Program-made: the position numbers and the translations under genes
Shown: piece by piece, positions 20,650 to 33,185 of the stretch
How positions within the stretch are numbered: the stretch's first letter is position 1
Layout: each line of letters opens with the position of its first letter
The notes under the pieces: model-generated
Told to the model about the DNA's origin: nothing
Databases searched by the model: none
Seen by the model: the letters and a program-made list of their open reading frames with translations, nothing else
From: Rhizopus arrhizus
Taxonomy: Eukaryota > Mucoromycota > Mucoromycetes > Mucorales > Rhizopodaceae
Assembly (NCBI GenBank): GCA_024220505.1
Contig: JAKZZE010000040.1
Location: 124,001 to 188,000, forward strand
Direction of reading: 5' to 3'
DNA length: 64,000 nt

Positions 20650-22450
20650 TTCTCCTTTAATATGCTTTGATAAGAAGTCAAAAAAAAAAAAAAAAAAAAA
20701 AAAAACGCGAATTTCAAAATTCATGAACGCGTTTTTTGATGCAGCCTCATCACGTGATTTAGGAAAGGGAGAGTAGTTCAGGTGTATTACAGAAAAGAAT
20801 TGTTATTATAATATTACCATTCCTGAAAGCGGCTAATTTTTGCCTGCATGTATGAATTGGTTTATTGCCATAGAAACAGATCAAATATCAGATTCTCACT
20901 CTCAAAATATTCAAGCAAATATTTTAATATCAAGTTGGTCTCTTCAGTTGCACCAATGATAGTTTCGCCACTTTGATACCTTTGTTGAAAGCAATAGTAA
21001 ATTAATTACCACATAGCATACTGGATAATATTTTCTGACATTTTGTTAATCCTTTCAAATCTATTTTATGCCATGAACAAAATAATCACCTTATTATTAA
21101 GATTAAAAATATTTTTATTTTACACGAAGAATGGGATGAGAAAGGACTTTTAATTGGTTTTTCACTTTCCTCAAATACTATCTTTTCAATTAAGAAGTAA
21201 TTAGTTCGTGTATTTATGTGTAACCTTCAATTGAGCTCATCTGTGGAATATTACAACTCTATATTTTTAATTTATTTTATAATTTACAATTATTAGTCTT
21301 GTTAATTATTGTTGTAATTATAAGTAATTGCAAAACTTGAGCTGAAATATGTGCGTTTTTAGCCAAATTTCTTTTTTTAAAGAACTCAATAATCTAGCTT
21401 GAAACGTGTGTCTCTTTATGCCGTCAGAAATAAAAACACGCGTAAAAAGACATGTGTATAGTCTTTAAGATACTAATAATAGATTTACAAGCGCGGGGAA
21501 AAGATCTACATTGTGACGGGTTATTGCTGAAGGATCTTCTCTCTTTGTGATGTGGTCTAGGCTTGTCTATTTATTTATTTTTTAAATCTTGGCTTTCATT
21601 GGATAGGTGGTTACTTTGTAAATAGATCTCTTAAAACCATCTATATACGATCAAGTAATACTTTCCCAAAGCAACATCTATTCAGCTACTCAATCTGATG
21701 TACAAAAACTCAAGAAAAAAAAAAAAATAAAAAATAAAACACAGAATACAATTATTGTGTTTATTTGATACCATGTTATTGTACATTTCATTATTATGAA
21801 AGAAAGAATTGTCCTCTTCTGGATCAGTCTTTCCAGTGCCAATCACAAATAAGAGGCTCATAAAGATTCTAGGTTCAAATGTTTATCAAGTGTAATAAAA
21901 GTGACTGTATTTAATTACCTTTAAACTCTTTTGCAAATCATTGATGAATGTATATTACTACTTAAATAGTACTAAAGAAACCATTCACTGACTGCAGGAT
22001 TACAAGATCTTCACTGAACATTTTTCTGATATTTACTGCATTTTATCGAGAATAAAAAAAGTACTTTTATTGGGATTTCTAAGATTACATCATTACATAT
22101 AGAAATCTTGATCCTCATATGTTTGCTGTATGGATTAAACTTTTCCCTTCTGTTCAGTGCCATCAAAAGTAATTAACCCCAGAAATACTGATCTCAGGTT
22201 ATTTTAAAAGAAATAGTAATTTTCCATGTTTTTTATGACAAATTTAAAATCCCGTTTACTTGTGTTGTCTTCCCCTTTTGAAGTTTATTTTTATCCATTT
22301 TTTTTATTCAATGTATTAAACCTCTTTTTTCCTCTCCTCTTTTTTCTTTTTTTAAAACACATTCACTCGCTCACACTCACTCCTCCCCCCCTTTCCTCTC
22401 ACTTTCTCTAAACCCTTTCCCTTCATTACTGTAACATCATCTTTAGAGAC
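20650..22450. other. Gene-free 1.8-kb divergent intergenic region
   Basis: AT-rich sequence between the divergently transcribed DDT/WHIM gene and the RhoGEF gene. It has an A/T run at about 20680-20704, a CACGTG E-box-like site at 20749-20757 close to the DDT/WHIM start, and a pyrimidine-rich leader (22290-22430) before the RhoGEF. No coding stretch is seen. Confidence 0.45.
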
Positions 22451-25400
22451 ATGTCAACTAAACAAGGACCAACCTTAAGAAGTTCTCCTTCTTCAACCAA
22501 TATATATAGTCGATATCAACTACCATCTAAAAACGATGGATCCCAAGAACAAGAACCCAAACAAAGCTACACAATGGATCACCTTGCTTATTTTGATTCT
22601 TCAGATACACTTCATCCTCAATTGACACCTTCAGCTGCTATTCGAGATAGATATTATCAATCCACACGCTACCTACAAAATGACAGTGAGTTGGATGAAG
22701 AAGATACAGAATCTATTGGAGGTGATATTCTTGATTATCGTCCGGCAGACAGCGAAGTCTGTGCCAAACCTGAAGGTGCACCAAGTATTTACAGTATGAC
22801 GGATTCGGTGATTTCACTACGTACAGAATACAATGAAGATGCTAGATCGATTCACAGCATACGAACAGTAGACGATCGACTTCAAGGGAGATCCATGACG
22901 TCCAATTTAAATTCATTTGCTGTCAAAACCGCCAGAAAGGTCTCTCGATCTGGTACTCTCTTTCGTTCCCGAGGAGGAGGTGAGGAAAAGAAGAAGTTGG
23001 AACCCTTTGTGCCTGTACGTGATAATTTTGCAAGAGCAGACAACTCGAGTGTGAAAACGACAGGTGGAATGAGCTTATTATCTAAGCTGTCTAAATCGAC
23101 TGCACCTGTAAGAGCAAAATTGTCTGCCTTGTCTGCATTTTCATCCAGTAAGTTAACACACACTACGTAATCCATAGGTCGCTTACTTGCATCATGATAG
23201 AGCACTCTCGAGTGGACACATTGGGAATGCCTGGTAGAAAAAGAGTGGCTGAAAGCGTTTATAATATGCCAGTCTCTGTTCCATCCAAAATAACTTTAAG
23301 TCGTCCTTTTCCTCGTATGAACAGCGACAAGCATATTCCTCGCTCTACCTTATCTACCTCATCCTCTGCATCTTCTACCTCTACTAATACTATGATCATA
23401 TCAGGTTCCCTTGTTGAAGAACCATCATCCATCACTCGTTTACCTTCTATTTATCCTGCTTTATTATCTGACGTGGCAGACGCATTTAAAGAATCTATTA
23501 TTTTGTCGACAAAAACAAAAGACAGCATCAAATATAAAGATGCATTTGATGGAAAAGAAGCCGTGGTAAGTAGTAAATATATAAAAAATTCATTGTTCTT
23601 TATTAACACAGCACTAGGATATATTGTCTGGACTAATTAAATCAAGTGATCGTAACCTGGCTTTGTTATTAGGTCGAGCCTTGGACTCACAAAAATTCTT
23701 TCATGATGTGAATTATGAACACCGGCTACGAGATTCAAATCAAGAGTTATATCAATTTAAGGAACACCTCAGACCCGTCAGTGTCTTTCTTCCATCTGAA
23801 CAAAGATCATTGTATGATTTGAAGAGTGATTCAGTTTCTGAATTTAATGTAGATCCCGCAGAAGCAGAAGATTTACCAACGGGTGTATTTACACTTTTGA
23901 CGGATTGTTATTCGCCTACCTGTACAAGAGATAAGTTATGTTATTCCGTAAGATGTCCTCGTAGACAAGAGCAAGTTAAAAAAAGTAGAGGTCATTCTCG
24001 TGAAGCAAGTCAATCTTATATGATTACTCAAGTAAGCATTTGTTATGGCCCAGTAATGATGCATTAAAACTCTATTATAGCAGCAGGAAGACAGATTGTG
24101 GATTAATACTGTACCAAAATCATTATTGGATACGTTATCAAAAGATGAAAAGAAGCGCCAAGAAAATATATTTGAACTTGTCTATACAGAAAAGGACTTT
24201 GTGGATGATTTGAAATACATGAAAGAGGTTTATATAGCTTCATGACATAGTAATTCACGATTGTATTCATTCTGTATCATAGTATTGGATGGACCCTTTA
24301 TTGGATGAAGATTCAGAGGTCACAGGTGACAGAAAAGCCCTGGTGGACAAGATCTTTTGGAACGTACAAGAAGTTTATAAAGTCAACTATCAACTCTCTC
24401 AAGACTTACTCGCCCGGCAATCATCTAATCAGGTAGTTGATAAAATAGGTGACATCCTCTTATCACATGTTGGCAAATTTTACCCCTTTGTCAAGTATGG
24501 TGCACATCAAATCGTTGGCAAATATACATTTGAAACTGAAAAATCCACAAACCCTTCCTTTGCAGAGTTTGTCAACAAGACTGAGCGCTTACCTCAATCA
24601 CGTAAATTAGAATTGAACGGATACCTCACAAAGCCTACCACACGTTTGGGAAGATACAATTTGTTGTTACGTGAAATATTAAAACATACGCCTAAAGATC
24701 ATCCGGATCAAGAAGAGATTCCAAAAGCGATGGACATTATAACGCGATTCTTGACGGATGTGAATATTGAAACAGGTATAGAGGAAAACAAATTCAATCT
24801 GAGGCTTTTGGATGAACGTTTAGTGAATAAGCATATCTCTAATTTGGTAAGAAAGGATTATTTATCTGTCATCTTTCACTTACAACCGTACGTTAGGACT
24901 TGGATTTATTGTCCGATAGCCGTCAAATTATTATGAAAGGTACATGGAAAAAGAGTTCAGGCTCAGAATCCTCCGATGTTCTTGTTTATTTGCTGGATCA
25001 CTGCCTGCTGATTATCAAACCAAAACAAAATGAAGAAAAATATAAACTCTATCGCAAGGTAAATCATTCATGCTATTTTCTTATTCGTTTCAGCTCATGT
25101 CACTATTGATTCTAGCCTATACCTTTGGCCTTGCTATCTATTTCTTTCCCTGACCAAACCAAACGAGCAAGTACCATTATACCATTAGGAAGACCTAGTA
25201 ACGTATCATCCACCAACACAACCCAAAATGATTCTGTCCAAAATAACAGCAATCAAGCATCCAATGCATCCTTACAACAAAATAAGAATGGGTATCCCAT
25301 TGCCTTTGTTCATCTTGGCAAACAAAGTTCAGGGCCCATGACACTCTATGCACCCACATTAGCGGCGAGAAAGCAATGGGCAGATAAAATTGAAGGTCAA

Positions 25401-26742
25401 AGAAAAGCATTGGTTGAGAAACATAAAGTGTTTCATATCCATTCTACAAGCGAAAGATTCTTTAGTTCTTTTGATAATAAGGTTAACTGTATTGCTGTCT
25501 TTGGTAAGGGTTCCTTTTTTGCCATCATTTTTTATATTCACATCTCTTTATAGACAAAGGAAAATCGTTTGTTTTGGGTGGTGATCAAGGCGTCTATCTT
25601 AAAAGAGAAGGCAATGGAGACGAACCAGTTCGTATCTTGACAATGGACAAGGTCTCCCAAATCGATGTTCTTGAACAATCCAACTTGATCCTAATCCTCG
25701 CAGACAAGATCCTTTATGCTTACTCTCTAGACACTTTGCTTTCGATAGAATCAGGCATTAAACGTGGTCGAAAGATCAGTAGTCATGTCTCATTCTTTAA
25801 GGTCGGAAGAATCCTAGAAAGATCCATGTCGGATGGTAATGGTGAAGTTGTGTCTGAAGAAAAAACGCTAGTCTGTTTTGTTCGCAACAATGCAATGTCA
25901 TCCACGATTCGTGCCTTGGAACCTTATGAAAATACAGAGGCAAAGAAAAAGAACAAGCACAAGCATTTAGGTCGTTTAATTCGTGGAAATAACGAGGTGC
26001 TTAAAGTGTATAAGGATCTATATATCCCAGGTGAAGCGTCTTCTATACAGTTTTTCAAAAACGTTATTTGTGTTGGAAGTCCTAGAGGATTTCAGATGGT
26101 CAATCTGAGTTCTGCCGAAGTACAAAGTAAATTGTTTACTTTTTATATCATGTATGTAGACACTAACAGATATTGTCATACGTGTAGGTGTATTGGATCC
26201 AAATGATGATAATAATAATGCACTTCTTGCTCATCACGAATATATGAAACCAGTCTCAATGTTCCGACACAAAAATGGAAATATACTTTTATGTTATAAT
26301 GGTACATGTATGCCGACTCTATATTGCGTGTATTAACACAATGAATAGAACTAGCATTTTATATTGATAAAAAGGGTAAACGAGTTCGAAAAGATTGGTG
26401 CATCTCTTGGGAGGGTAGTCCTACTGCATTTTCATTCAGATTTCCTTATGTGGTTGCATTCAATACAAACTTTATTGAAGTTAGACATATTGATACAGTA
26501 AGTTCACTGATAGATTAGTAGTGTGATAACTCACATTTATTGATTAGGGGGATTTACTTCAAGTGATACCAGGAAATAATATTCGCTGTCTTCATCCAGA
26601 TTCAACTGATAGAATTTATGGTGTGATGGATGATCGTCTTATAGGATTTGAAATACTATTTGAACTTACTTTGGTAGATCCTCATCGTAGATCACCTAGC
26701 ATGATAAAGAACAAAAACAAGAATCCTATTAGAGAACATTAA
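22451..26742 (+). CDS. RhoGEF (DEP-DH-PH-CNH), Rom1/Rom2-type
   Basis: A multi-exon gene with ATG at 22451 (after a CT-rich leader) and stop at 26740-26742. A disordered Ser/Thr-rich N-terminus is followed by a DEP-like region (LPSIYPALLSDVADAFKE, DRNLALLLGRALDSQKFFHD). The DH domain covers about 24110-24880 (ENIFELVYTEKDFVDDLKYM, ERLPQSRKLELNGYLTKPTT, RLGRYNLLLREILKHTP). The PH domain is at 24900-25400 (GTWKKSSGSESSDVLVYLLD). A CNH (citron homology) domain runs from 25430 to the end (FDNKVNCIAVF, CISWEGSPTAFSFRFPYVVA). This is the architecture of Rom1/Rom2, which activate Rho1 at the plasma membrane for cell-wall integrity. Small introns separate most blocks. The gene converges on CK2 alpha with about 110 bp between the stops. 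Confidence 0.92.
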
Positions 26743-26849
26743 ATTATTCCCCCCCCTTTCCTTTTTTTTTTAATACCCTTTCTTATTAAACATTTTTTAT
26801 AAAAGAGATGTTTTACAAGTGTGATTTTATTATGTGTATATATATATAT

Positions 26850-27595
26850 TTAAGATTGATTTTGTCTAACAGCATCTAATATAGCGAGTTATTATCGTTA
26901 TAACCTAGTTGGCAAGAACTTACCAAAATAATAATGTACCATGGCTTCCTTAGCAGTAAGACGTTCTTGATGATCATATCTTAATAATTTATCTAAAAAG
27001 TCAAGGGCATCTTCAGTAGCAAACGGTTGGTTATCGCTTGTGATAAATTTAGTCCAAGGTTTACGACTGTATTTTCCCAAGATATTATCATATTCAGAAT
27101 CAAGCTTAATTTGATATTTTTCTGTATATTTAAACAGTTCGTCTGTACCAAGCACACGAGCAATCTTTACTAGTTGGTCATAATTATCATGACCGTGGAA
27201 GAAGGGTTCTTTACGGAAAATCTATAGAAATAAATGAGTATCTTTAGTTTGGTTCCATTGTAAATAACTCACCATGCTAGCAAACATACAACCATAACTC
27301 CACATGTCTAAGCTATAGTCATATTCTTGGAAATCAACCAACAACTCAGGTCCTTTAAAGTATCTTGAAGCAACACGCACATTGTATGCAGTGCCTGCGT
27401 GATAGAATTCAGCCAGTCCCCAATCAATCAAACGCAACTATAGATATACGTTAATTTTCGTTTACAAAACCATCTAGGCTATTTTACCTGCTTCTTTTCA
27501 TGATCAATCATTACATTGTGAGGCTTCACATCTCGATGCATAATGCCTTTTGAATGACAATAATCCAATGCCTTTTTTTTCCTTTAACATCACAA

Positions 27596-27637
<42 letters not shown>

Positions 27638-28185
27638 TTTAATAACTCATACATGTAATAACGAATATCATATGGTGTAAGTTTTGGATAAAGAATTTTG
27701 AAATCAGTATTATTGACATATTCAGAAATAATAGCAGGTGTCTTAGACTAATAACAAATAATGGTTAGAATAATAAAGCTCATTTAAAACACAATAAACA
27801 TACTATAGGATCCCTAACAATATCTAAAAGGCCAATAATATTAACACCACCTGCCAAGTTTTGCAGAATTTTGATTTCACGCTTAATCTTTTTCTTTTTG
27901 ACAGGTTTCAATGCTTTTATAACACATTTTTCATTGTTGGCAATATTGATGCCTTCAAACACTTCAGAGTATTTACCACGACCTACTTTACGAATAATTT
28001 CATAATTCTCTTGGCTCCTATATAAAAGTTACATATACAGTGTTTTTTATACTTCTTTTTTCCTTTTACCCCCATTCCACCTGGAGATTATCATAATCCC
28101 AATAGCTGGGTGGCAATTTTGAATTAACATCTGCATAGCACCGGGCTATACTTTTACATGATGTTGCATTCGTAGATGCACTCAT
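26850..28185 (-). CDS. Casein kinase II catalytic subunit alpha
   Basis: ATG at 28185 and stop at 26850-26852, with about seven exons. The start is [20 protein letters not shown]. The P-loop is [14 protein letters not shown], the basic cluster typical of CK2 is [18 protein letters not shown], the catalytic loop is [11 protein letters not shown], and the DWG triplet is [13 protein letters not shown] (CK2 has DWG instead of DFG). It continues with [20 protein letters not shown] and [20 protein letters not shown], and ends AVRQNQS after a short last exon. It is an acidophilic Ser/Thr kinase acting in nucleus and cytoplasm. One intron holds a 32-nt T tract (27603-27634). Confidence 0.93.
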
Positions 28186-30880
28186 ATTGCTCGAAAAAAA
28201 GGAAAAAATGTTTATTTTGAAAAGAAAGATTCCTGAGTAAGGAAGAAAAGGAAAGGAGCAAAAAATGATGTGCTTTTTGTTGCACATGTCTACTGAAGTC
28301 ACACACGGAGTTTAAATATGTCGAAATCAACAGGACAAATACAATTGGCTTTTTGCTTTTGAAACGAAATTTCAAATTTCGAGTGCTATTATTATAATAA
28401 AGGACAGTAGCAAGCTGTTTAAAAAAATTACAGGATCACTAACTGTATATTATGGTACAAGTCAAGAAAAGAAAAACAAGCTGTAGATATTTATTATGGC
28501 ATATTTCAATCTCAATAATATAGTATTTATTGCACTTGAAAGTAGAAACGTTGATAATTTATAGCCATCTTTTCTCTCATTCATTTTACAAGACTTACCC
28601 GTAAAAACAGGTTTGCTGTTAACTTAACTAGAAAGAATGAAAGCCTGTAAAATGTGCTTGATACCACTAATACCAAACATATAACCAAATAGACTTTAAT
28701 AATGTTTATCTTTAGATAATTGTTTCAGGCAATATTTGTCTCTAAATGAAAGTCATAACGTTTTACGTTGTTGGTTTATTAAAAAATTATATACAAAAAA
28801 AAAAGAGTTCAAAAGCCCTAGCACCTTAGTTTTGGGTGTATAAATAAACAGAAAAACCATGAAACTTCAATTTTTGAGAAACACACTATGCACAAGCAAA
28901 ATTAGATAAAATTAAGTGATACTGTTCCGGTTCTATTGATTTATTCTCCAAAATGGGATGATTTGTTTACAAAAACTTTATGCTCACGATCAATGCACAC
29001 ATGAATTTAGCATTTCTTCTAAAAACGTCAAAAAAATTTCAAACATGTGCAATTCTTTATATTCATATTATATTAAGAGAAGGATGTTTACTACTAAATT
29101 TGCTGTTTTTTCAAATATATCAGATAAAAAGTGTAGCAAATATTATTACACAAACTTCAATAAAAAGAGATAAATGAGTTTTAGGATGAAAAGTCGCTTT
29201 TTTGTTTAAAATAGTAGTGATAGCTTATTTAGATACAAACGCGTAAGCTAATATGCGCACACAGCAAATATGTATATTATAAAAACAGTTTTACATAAAT
29301 ATAGAATACAAGCAATAAGTATGCAAGTTATCTAAATGAAATTCAATAACAAAATTGTTTAAACACCGAGCTGTACCAAGCTCCATATATCAGTAACCAC
29401 TCTATCCTTTATAAAATGCGAGAATCCTAAATCATTTTCCCTCCCTTAAAGAAAGTCAAAAGACATATATTGTGAGTTTAAAACACGGTTTTATTATAAA
29501 ATTTACTACTAAAGCTATCAATAAAACACTGTTCAGATATGCTAAATTATAGTACTGAGTAAAAGAAAGTGTAACTTGGCACTGAATTTGTGATTTACAA
29601 TTCATCTCCGCTATTAGAATTCATGCAGAATAATAACATCAAAAAGAGAAACGTGTTTTTACATATAGTATCCGTTTCATTACCAAACACTATGGATGAA
29701 GCATATTTTATATTTCAATGAATGTATATTTGTATTATTAAACCTGTAGCATATTGTCTTCAAGGATTTTTGAGTTTAATAAACAATCATATGAGATTAA
29801 AATGACGCTCTAGTATTTCAATGCCAGTTCACAAGGCTTCTTTAAATATACCACAATAGAATGATAAGTTTTTTTATGAAGTTTGGCTTAGATTTGGTCA
29901 ATTAAAACATGTATTCCACGATTGTTTTTAAGAAGAAGAAAAAAAGATAGTTCATCCTATAGTCATTATTGACTTAAGCAACAATTTTTTTTATCTTCTT
30001 ATTTTGAAATTAGAGCTTTATTATATATTATTTTACTAACTGGAGGCATCCCCAAAACTGTTTTTCTCTACATTAGATGCATTAAAAAATAAGTGTTTTT
30101 CAAATTTAGTGCAATTAAAAAAGCTTCCTAGGATATGGCATGATGCATCCTTTTTATGTTGCAATCTTTTTTTGCATATGCAACGCTACTTTTTCTAATT
30201 TTTGTATGATCTACTAAAGTAAAATATATGAATAAGAGATTCATATTTCAGCTACATATTGAAAAGTAAAAGGAAGTAGACAATATGAGAACAAGTGGAC
30301 CGGTTGAGAGGACAGGTTGCATAGATTATGAACTATATTATTTAAAAGAAATTTGGAGATATTACATTACTCTCAAATATATATTCGACTTATAGGATAA
30401 AAATATTCAGTCTGATGCCAAAGCTTATTAAAAGAAAGACGCATATATTTCATCTTGAATCAAGTAATAGCAATAATAAACAAATTTAAACACTTATGAT
30501 CAGTAAATAATAATCACCAAAAAGAAATTTATTGACAGCTCAATAAAAACTTTGGTATGTATAGAGACTTTTCCAAACATATACTTACTTTTATCACTCA
30601 ATAAATCCGTTAAAAGAACGTTTGCCTAAGACAAGGAAAATAAATAACAAAGATTTTTATATGTATTTTTGCTTATGATATACGTTTCCTCTATTTGCAA
30701 AAAAAGAATTGAGAAGGGGTTTATCAGTAACACTCCTTATCAAATAAGATCAAATTAGAGGGATGTCTTTATATATCCCTAAAATATTCATACTAAATGA
30801 AGTAACTTTTTTTTTATCTTTTTCTTTCTTCCTTTTCCTCTGCATTTTCTCAAAAACAATAAGCAGAATGACTACGAAAT
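28186..30880. other. Gene-free AT-rich stretch of 2.7 kb
   Basis: No supported coding sequence. The ORFs at 28958-29177 are short and AT-driven. The sequence is strongly AT-rich with no long tandem repeat visible. The first few hundred bases are presumably the CK2 alpha promoter. Confidence 0.45.
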
Positions 30881-30887
30881 TTATATA

Positions 30888-31453
30888 TCGTTGAAGTAAA
30901 TCTGGATGGCCAGATAGACACCTATCGAGGAACCTTGCTGTCTGTTTCTCTTATCGACGGCAGAGATTGGGATTTATTCATTATAAAGTCAAAGTACGGT
31001 AGGATCATAAAGTAGGAAGAGGGAGGCTAATGTTAAAAATCTAACCTTTCTTCTGATGTAGCTGATTTGTCTTTATCTAGGTAACATTAGGACATATGAG
31101 TTATGATAAAATGCTGATCGCAGTACACTCATTTGATAAATATTGAATGTCGTATATGTCTCTTTATGCTTAATACATGGTATGCTTGATGCTTTTCAAG
31201 TTGTACATATCAGGAACTTAAGGCTGCAGATATAATCATCAATTTTTCAAGACGGAAACAATTTGTTTTCAGACGCGAAAATTTAGTAGAGGATCCTTCT
31301 TATGAGGACAGTATGTTTGATTTTGTACATATAAGGTTTTTTTTTTTTTCATTTCATAAATATAAATGAACAGTTGCTATGCAAATAGTTTTTCGAGTTG
31401 TTAAACCAGGAGAAATGGTGCAGTTAGTAGAATCAATGCTTAAAATAATTTAA
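30888..31453 (+). pseudogene. Unidentified multi-exon coding fragment
   Basis: Three blocks read as protein: VEVNLDGQIDTYRGTLLSVS...LFIIKSKYG (about 30890-30998), ELKAADIIINFSRRKQFVF (31213-31310) and VAMQIVFRVVKPGEMVQLVE (about 31375-31453). The second and third follow acceptor-like CAG/ACAG sites. The first block lacks an in-frame ATG: ATG ACT ACG at 30868 is one base out of frame. I do not recognise the protein. It is either a small gene with an unseen first exon or a relic. Confidence 0.35.
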
Positions 31454-32323
31454 AATTCTATTTAATCTAAAATATCGAATCATTATCACGCAATTTGTAA
31501 TTCCCAAAGAATACCATTTGTTATACTGCAGATTAGAGGCTGATACATGTATTCTGCTGTGTACATCTTCCAGTTAATTACATTAAAAAAAACTCATTTA
31601 AGATTTTATTGAGGATATAAACATCATCATGTCAGCAATATGGTCAATTGTAGGATTAAGCAACAAAGAGAATACTTTGAGGCTTTTGGGTGAAATCGGA
31701 TGTTGCTGATCTAATACATAGTGTTATCTCTATTTAAGTTGTATTTCTATACAAAAACTATAGTATCAAGCAAACATAAAATAAAACCTGATGTCTAGTC
31801 GAAAGCCTGAAATGATTATGTTACTTGAAGTAGAGGAACTGTAGTATTTGTATTTTGAAAGAAAAGTACTTGTTGTAGATTGGATGTTGTATGTATTTTC
31901 GTTGGTTTTTGGTTGAATAACAAGATTTTTACATTTGGTGATAGTACAAAGCCTCTTGATCATGGTTACTCAAATCATATCTGCCATCAATGATAATTAA
32001 CGACATGCTGCTTTAATAAAAACTTAATAGTTTACTAAACTACTTTTTTGGGCTTGTTTTACTATTGTTTTTCAAGATCTCTTTTTTTATAGTACTGTTA
32101 AAAATACAAAGCAATATTTGTTAGTTGTTTGATTGTGAAATACGTAAATTATCAGATAGACAGCACCACTGCAAGATATTTTAGCCACATGTATGTGGCT
32201 GTTTCACTGTTACTTTGCGGCTAAATACTTTATTGTGAAACACATTTTAATTGTCCGCTTATAAGTCCATTGTTGAAACTTTCCTTTTTTTTTTCTTTTG
32301 TTTCTCTTTCAACTAATCATAAA
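31454..32323. other. Intergenic, with a perfect short hairpin
   Basis: No gene seen; the minus-strand ORF at 31766-31963 is low-complexity. The stretch includes the inverted repeat at 32183-32200 just upstream of KEI1. Confidence 0.4.
32183..32200. repeat. Palindrome AGCCACAT-GT-ATGTGGCT inside a wider bracket
   Basis: Two perfect 8-bp arms surround GT. Wider TTAGCC (32181) and GGCTAA (about 32219) form a second, outer pair. It lies about 125 bp before the KEI1 ATG. Confidence 0.5.
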
Positions 32324-33097
32324 ATGTCAAGGAATTGCTGTATATTTATACCCTTAAAAACTGGTATAAACAATTTAAATAGTTTTATTGGTACTTTTAT
32401 TAAATGGTTTAATAATAGGTGTTTATCTCATTACTGCTTTTGGGCTTGTAAATATTTTATACAAAGGGGAATAATTGGTAAACACACTAAAATGTTTTGT
32501 TTTTAGTTAAATAAATTATCTGGATTTTATGGATTAGCTTCAATGGAATACAGCGACTGTGTTGTAGTTCTAACTCACACTTATTCAATGATAGCTTTGA
32601 TTATATTCTCTTTTGGATTATACGGTATAAGCAAGGTAACAAAAAAAAAATTCTTGGCAGCACAGAATTTATTAAAAAATATATAGGACAATCGTACATT
32701 ATTACGACTTTATGCAATATTCTATTGGATTGATTTCTTTATTAGCACACTGATGACAATCTATTTTGCTATCCAGTGGTTTATCTATACAGACCACAGT
32801 TTACCTGAATCAGCTAATGATCAAAAGAAAAAGCAAGAACATGACGATATATTTAAAGCCGAAAGTATAGTTAGTATTGCTATTTTATGCTCAATAAGAA
32901 TAGTTCAAGTATGTATACCATACAAAAATAAGGATGGTAATAGCAATTGTATCTAAGCAGTCTCTTAGGTTTACTTTGCTTATCTAGTCACCCAATACTA
33001 TTTGTCACTGAACAGAACACAGTATTCCAAAATAACGGCAGCAGTAGATGAGGAATTAAGTTTTGTTGAATATAAGCACGAAGAAAGCGATAGATAA
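32324..33097 (+). CDS. KEI1: Kei1-like inositol phosphorylceramide synthase regulatory subunit
   Basis: Five exons (32324-32363, 32419-32447, 32507-32635, 32687-32908, 32969-33097) join in phase to 182 aa with four hydrophobic segments. The start is MSRNCCIFIPLKTGVYLITA, then FGLLNKLSGFYGLASMEYSD, LLRLYAIFYWIDFFISTLMT, IYFAIQWFIYTDH, and the last segment VYFAYLVTQYYLSLNRTQYS. The LNK-SG-YG motif, the I-D--ST-F core and the QWF motif match the Kei1 family, the Golgi partner of Aur1 in fungal sphingolipid synthesis. The second intron's donor is the inner GTAAAT; using the later GTAAAC would include a stop. It converges on the RFC gene, with 88 bp between the stops. Confidence 0.85.
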
Positions 33098-33185
33098 ATA
33101 CTTTTTTTATTATTATACTTTACATTTCATTTAAGAATCTATTGAATTGTATTAGTCTGTCTTCATCATTTTTTTTAATAGTTAC

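Noticed and set aside
24905..24930. Similarity of GTCCGATAGC-GTCAA in the RhoGEF to the LINE 3' region at 49970
   Set aside because: A short match with mismatches, within a well-conserved DH-PH coding exon. No element can be inserted there.
28958..29177. Two overlapping ORFs of 65-71 codons
   Set aside because: AT-driven composition, two frames equally open, no promoter or splice signals.
32270..32506. KEI1 as one continuous 78-codon ORF starting at 32270
   Set aside because: That frame reads through two introns. The spliced model gives the conserved LNK-SG-YG motif and four membrane segments.
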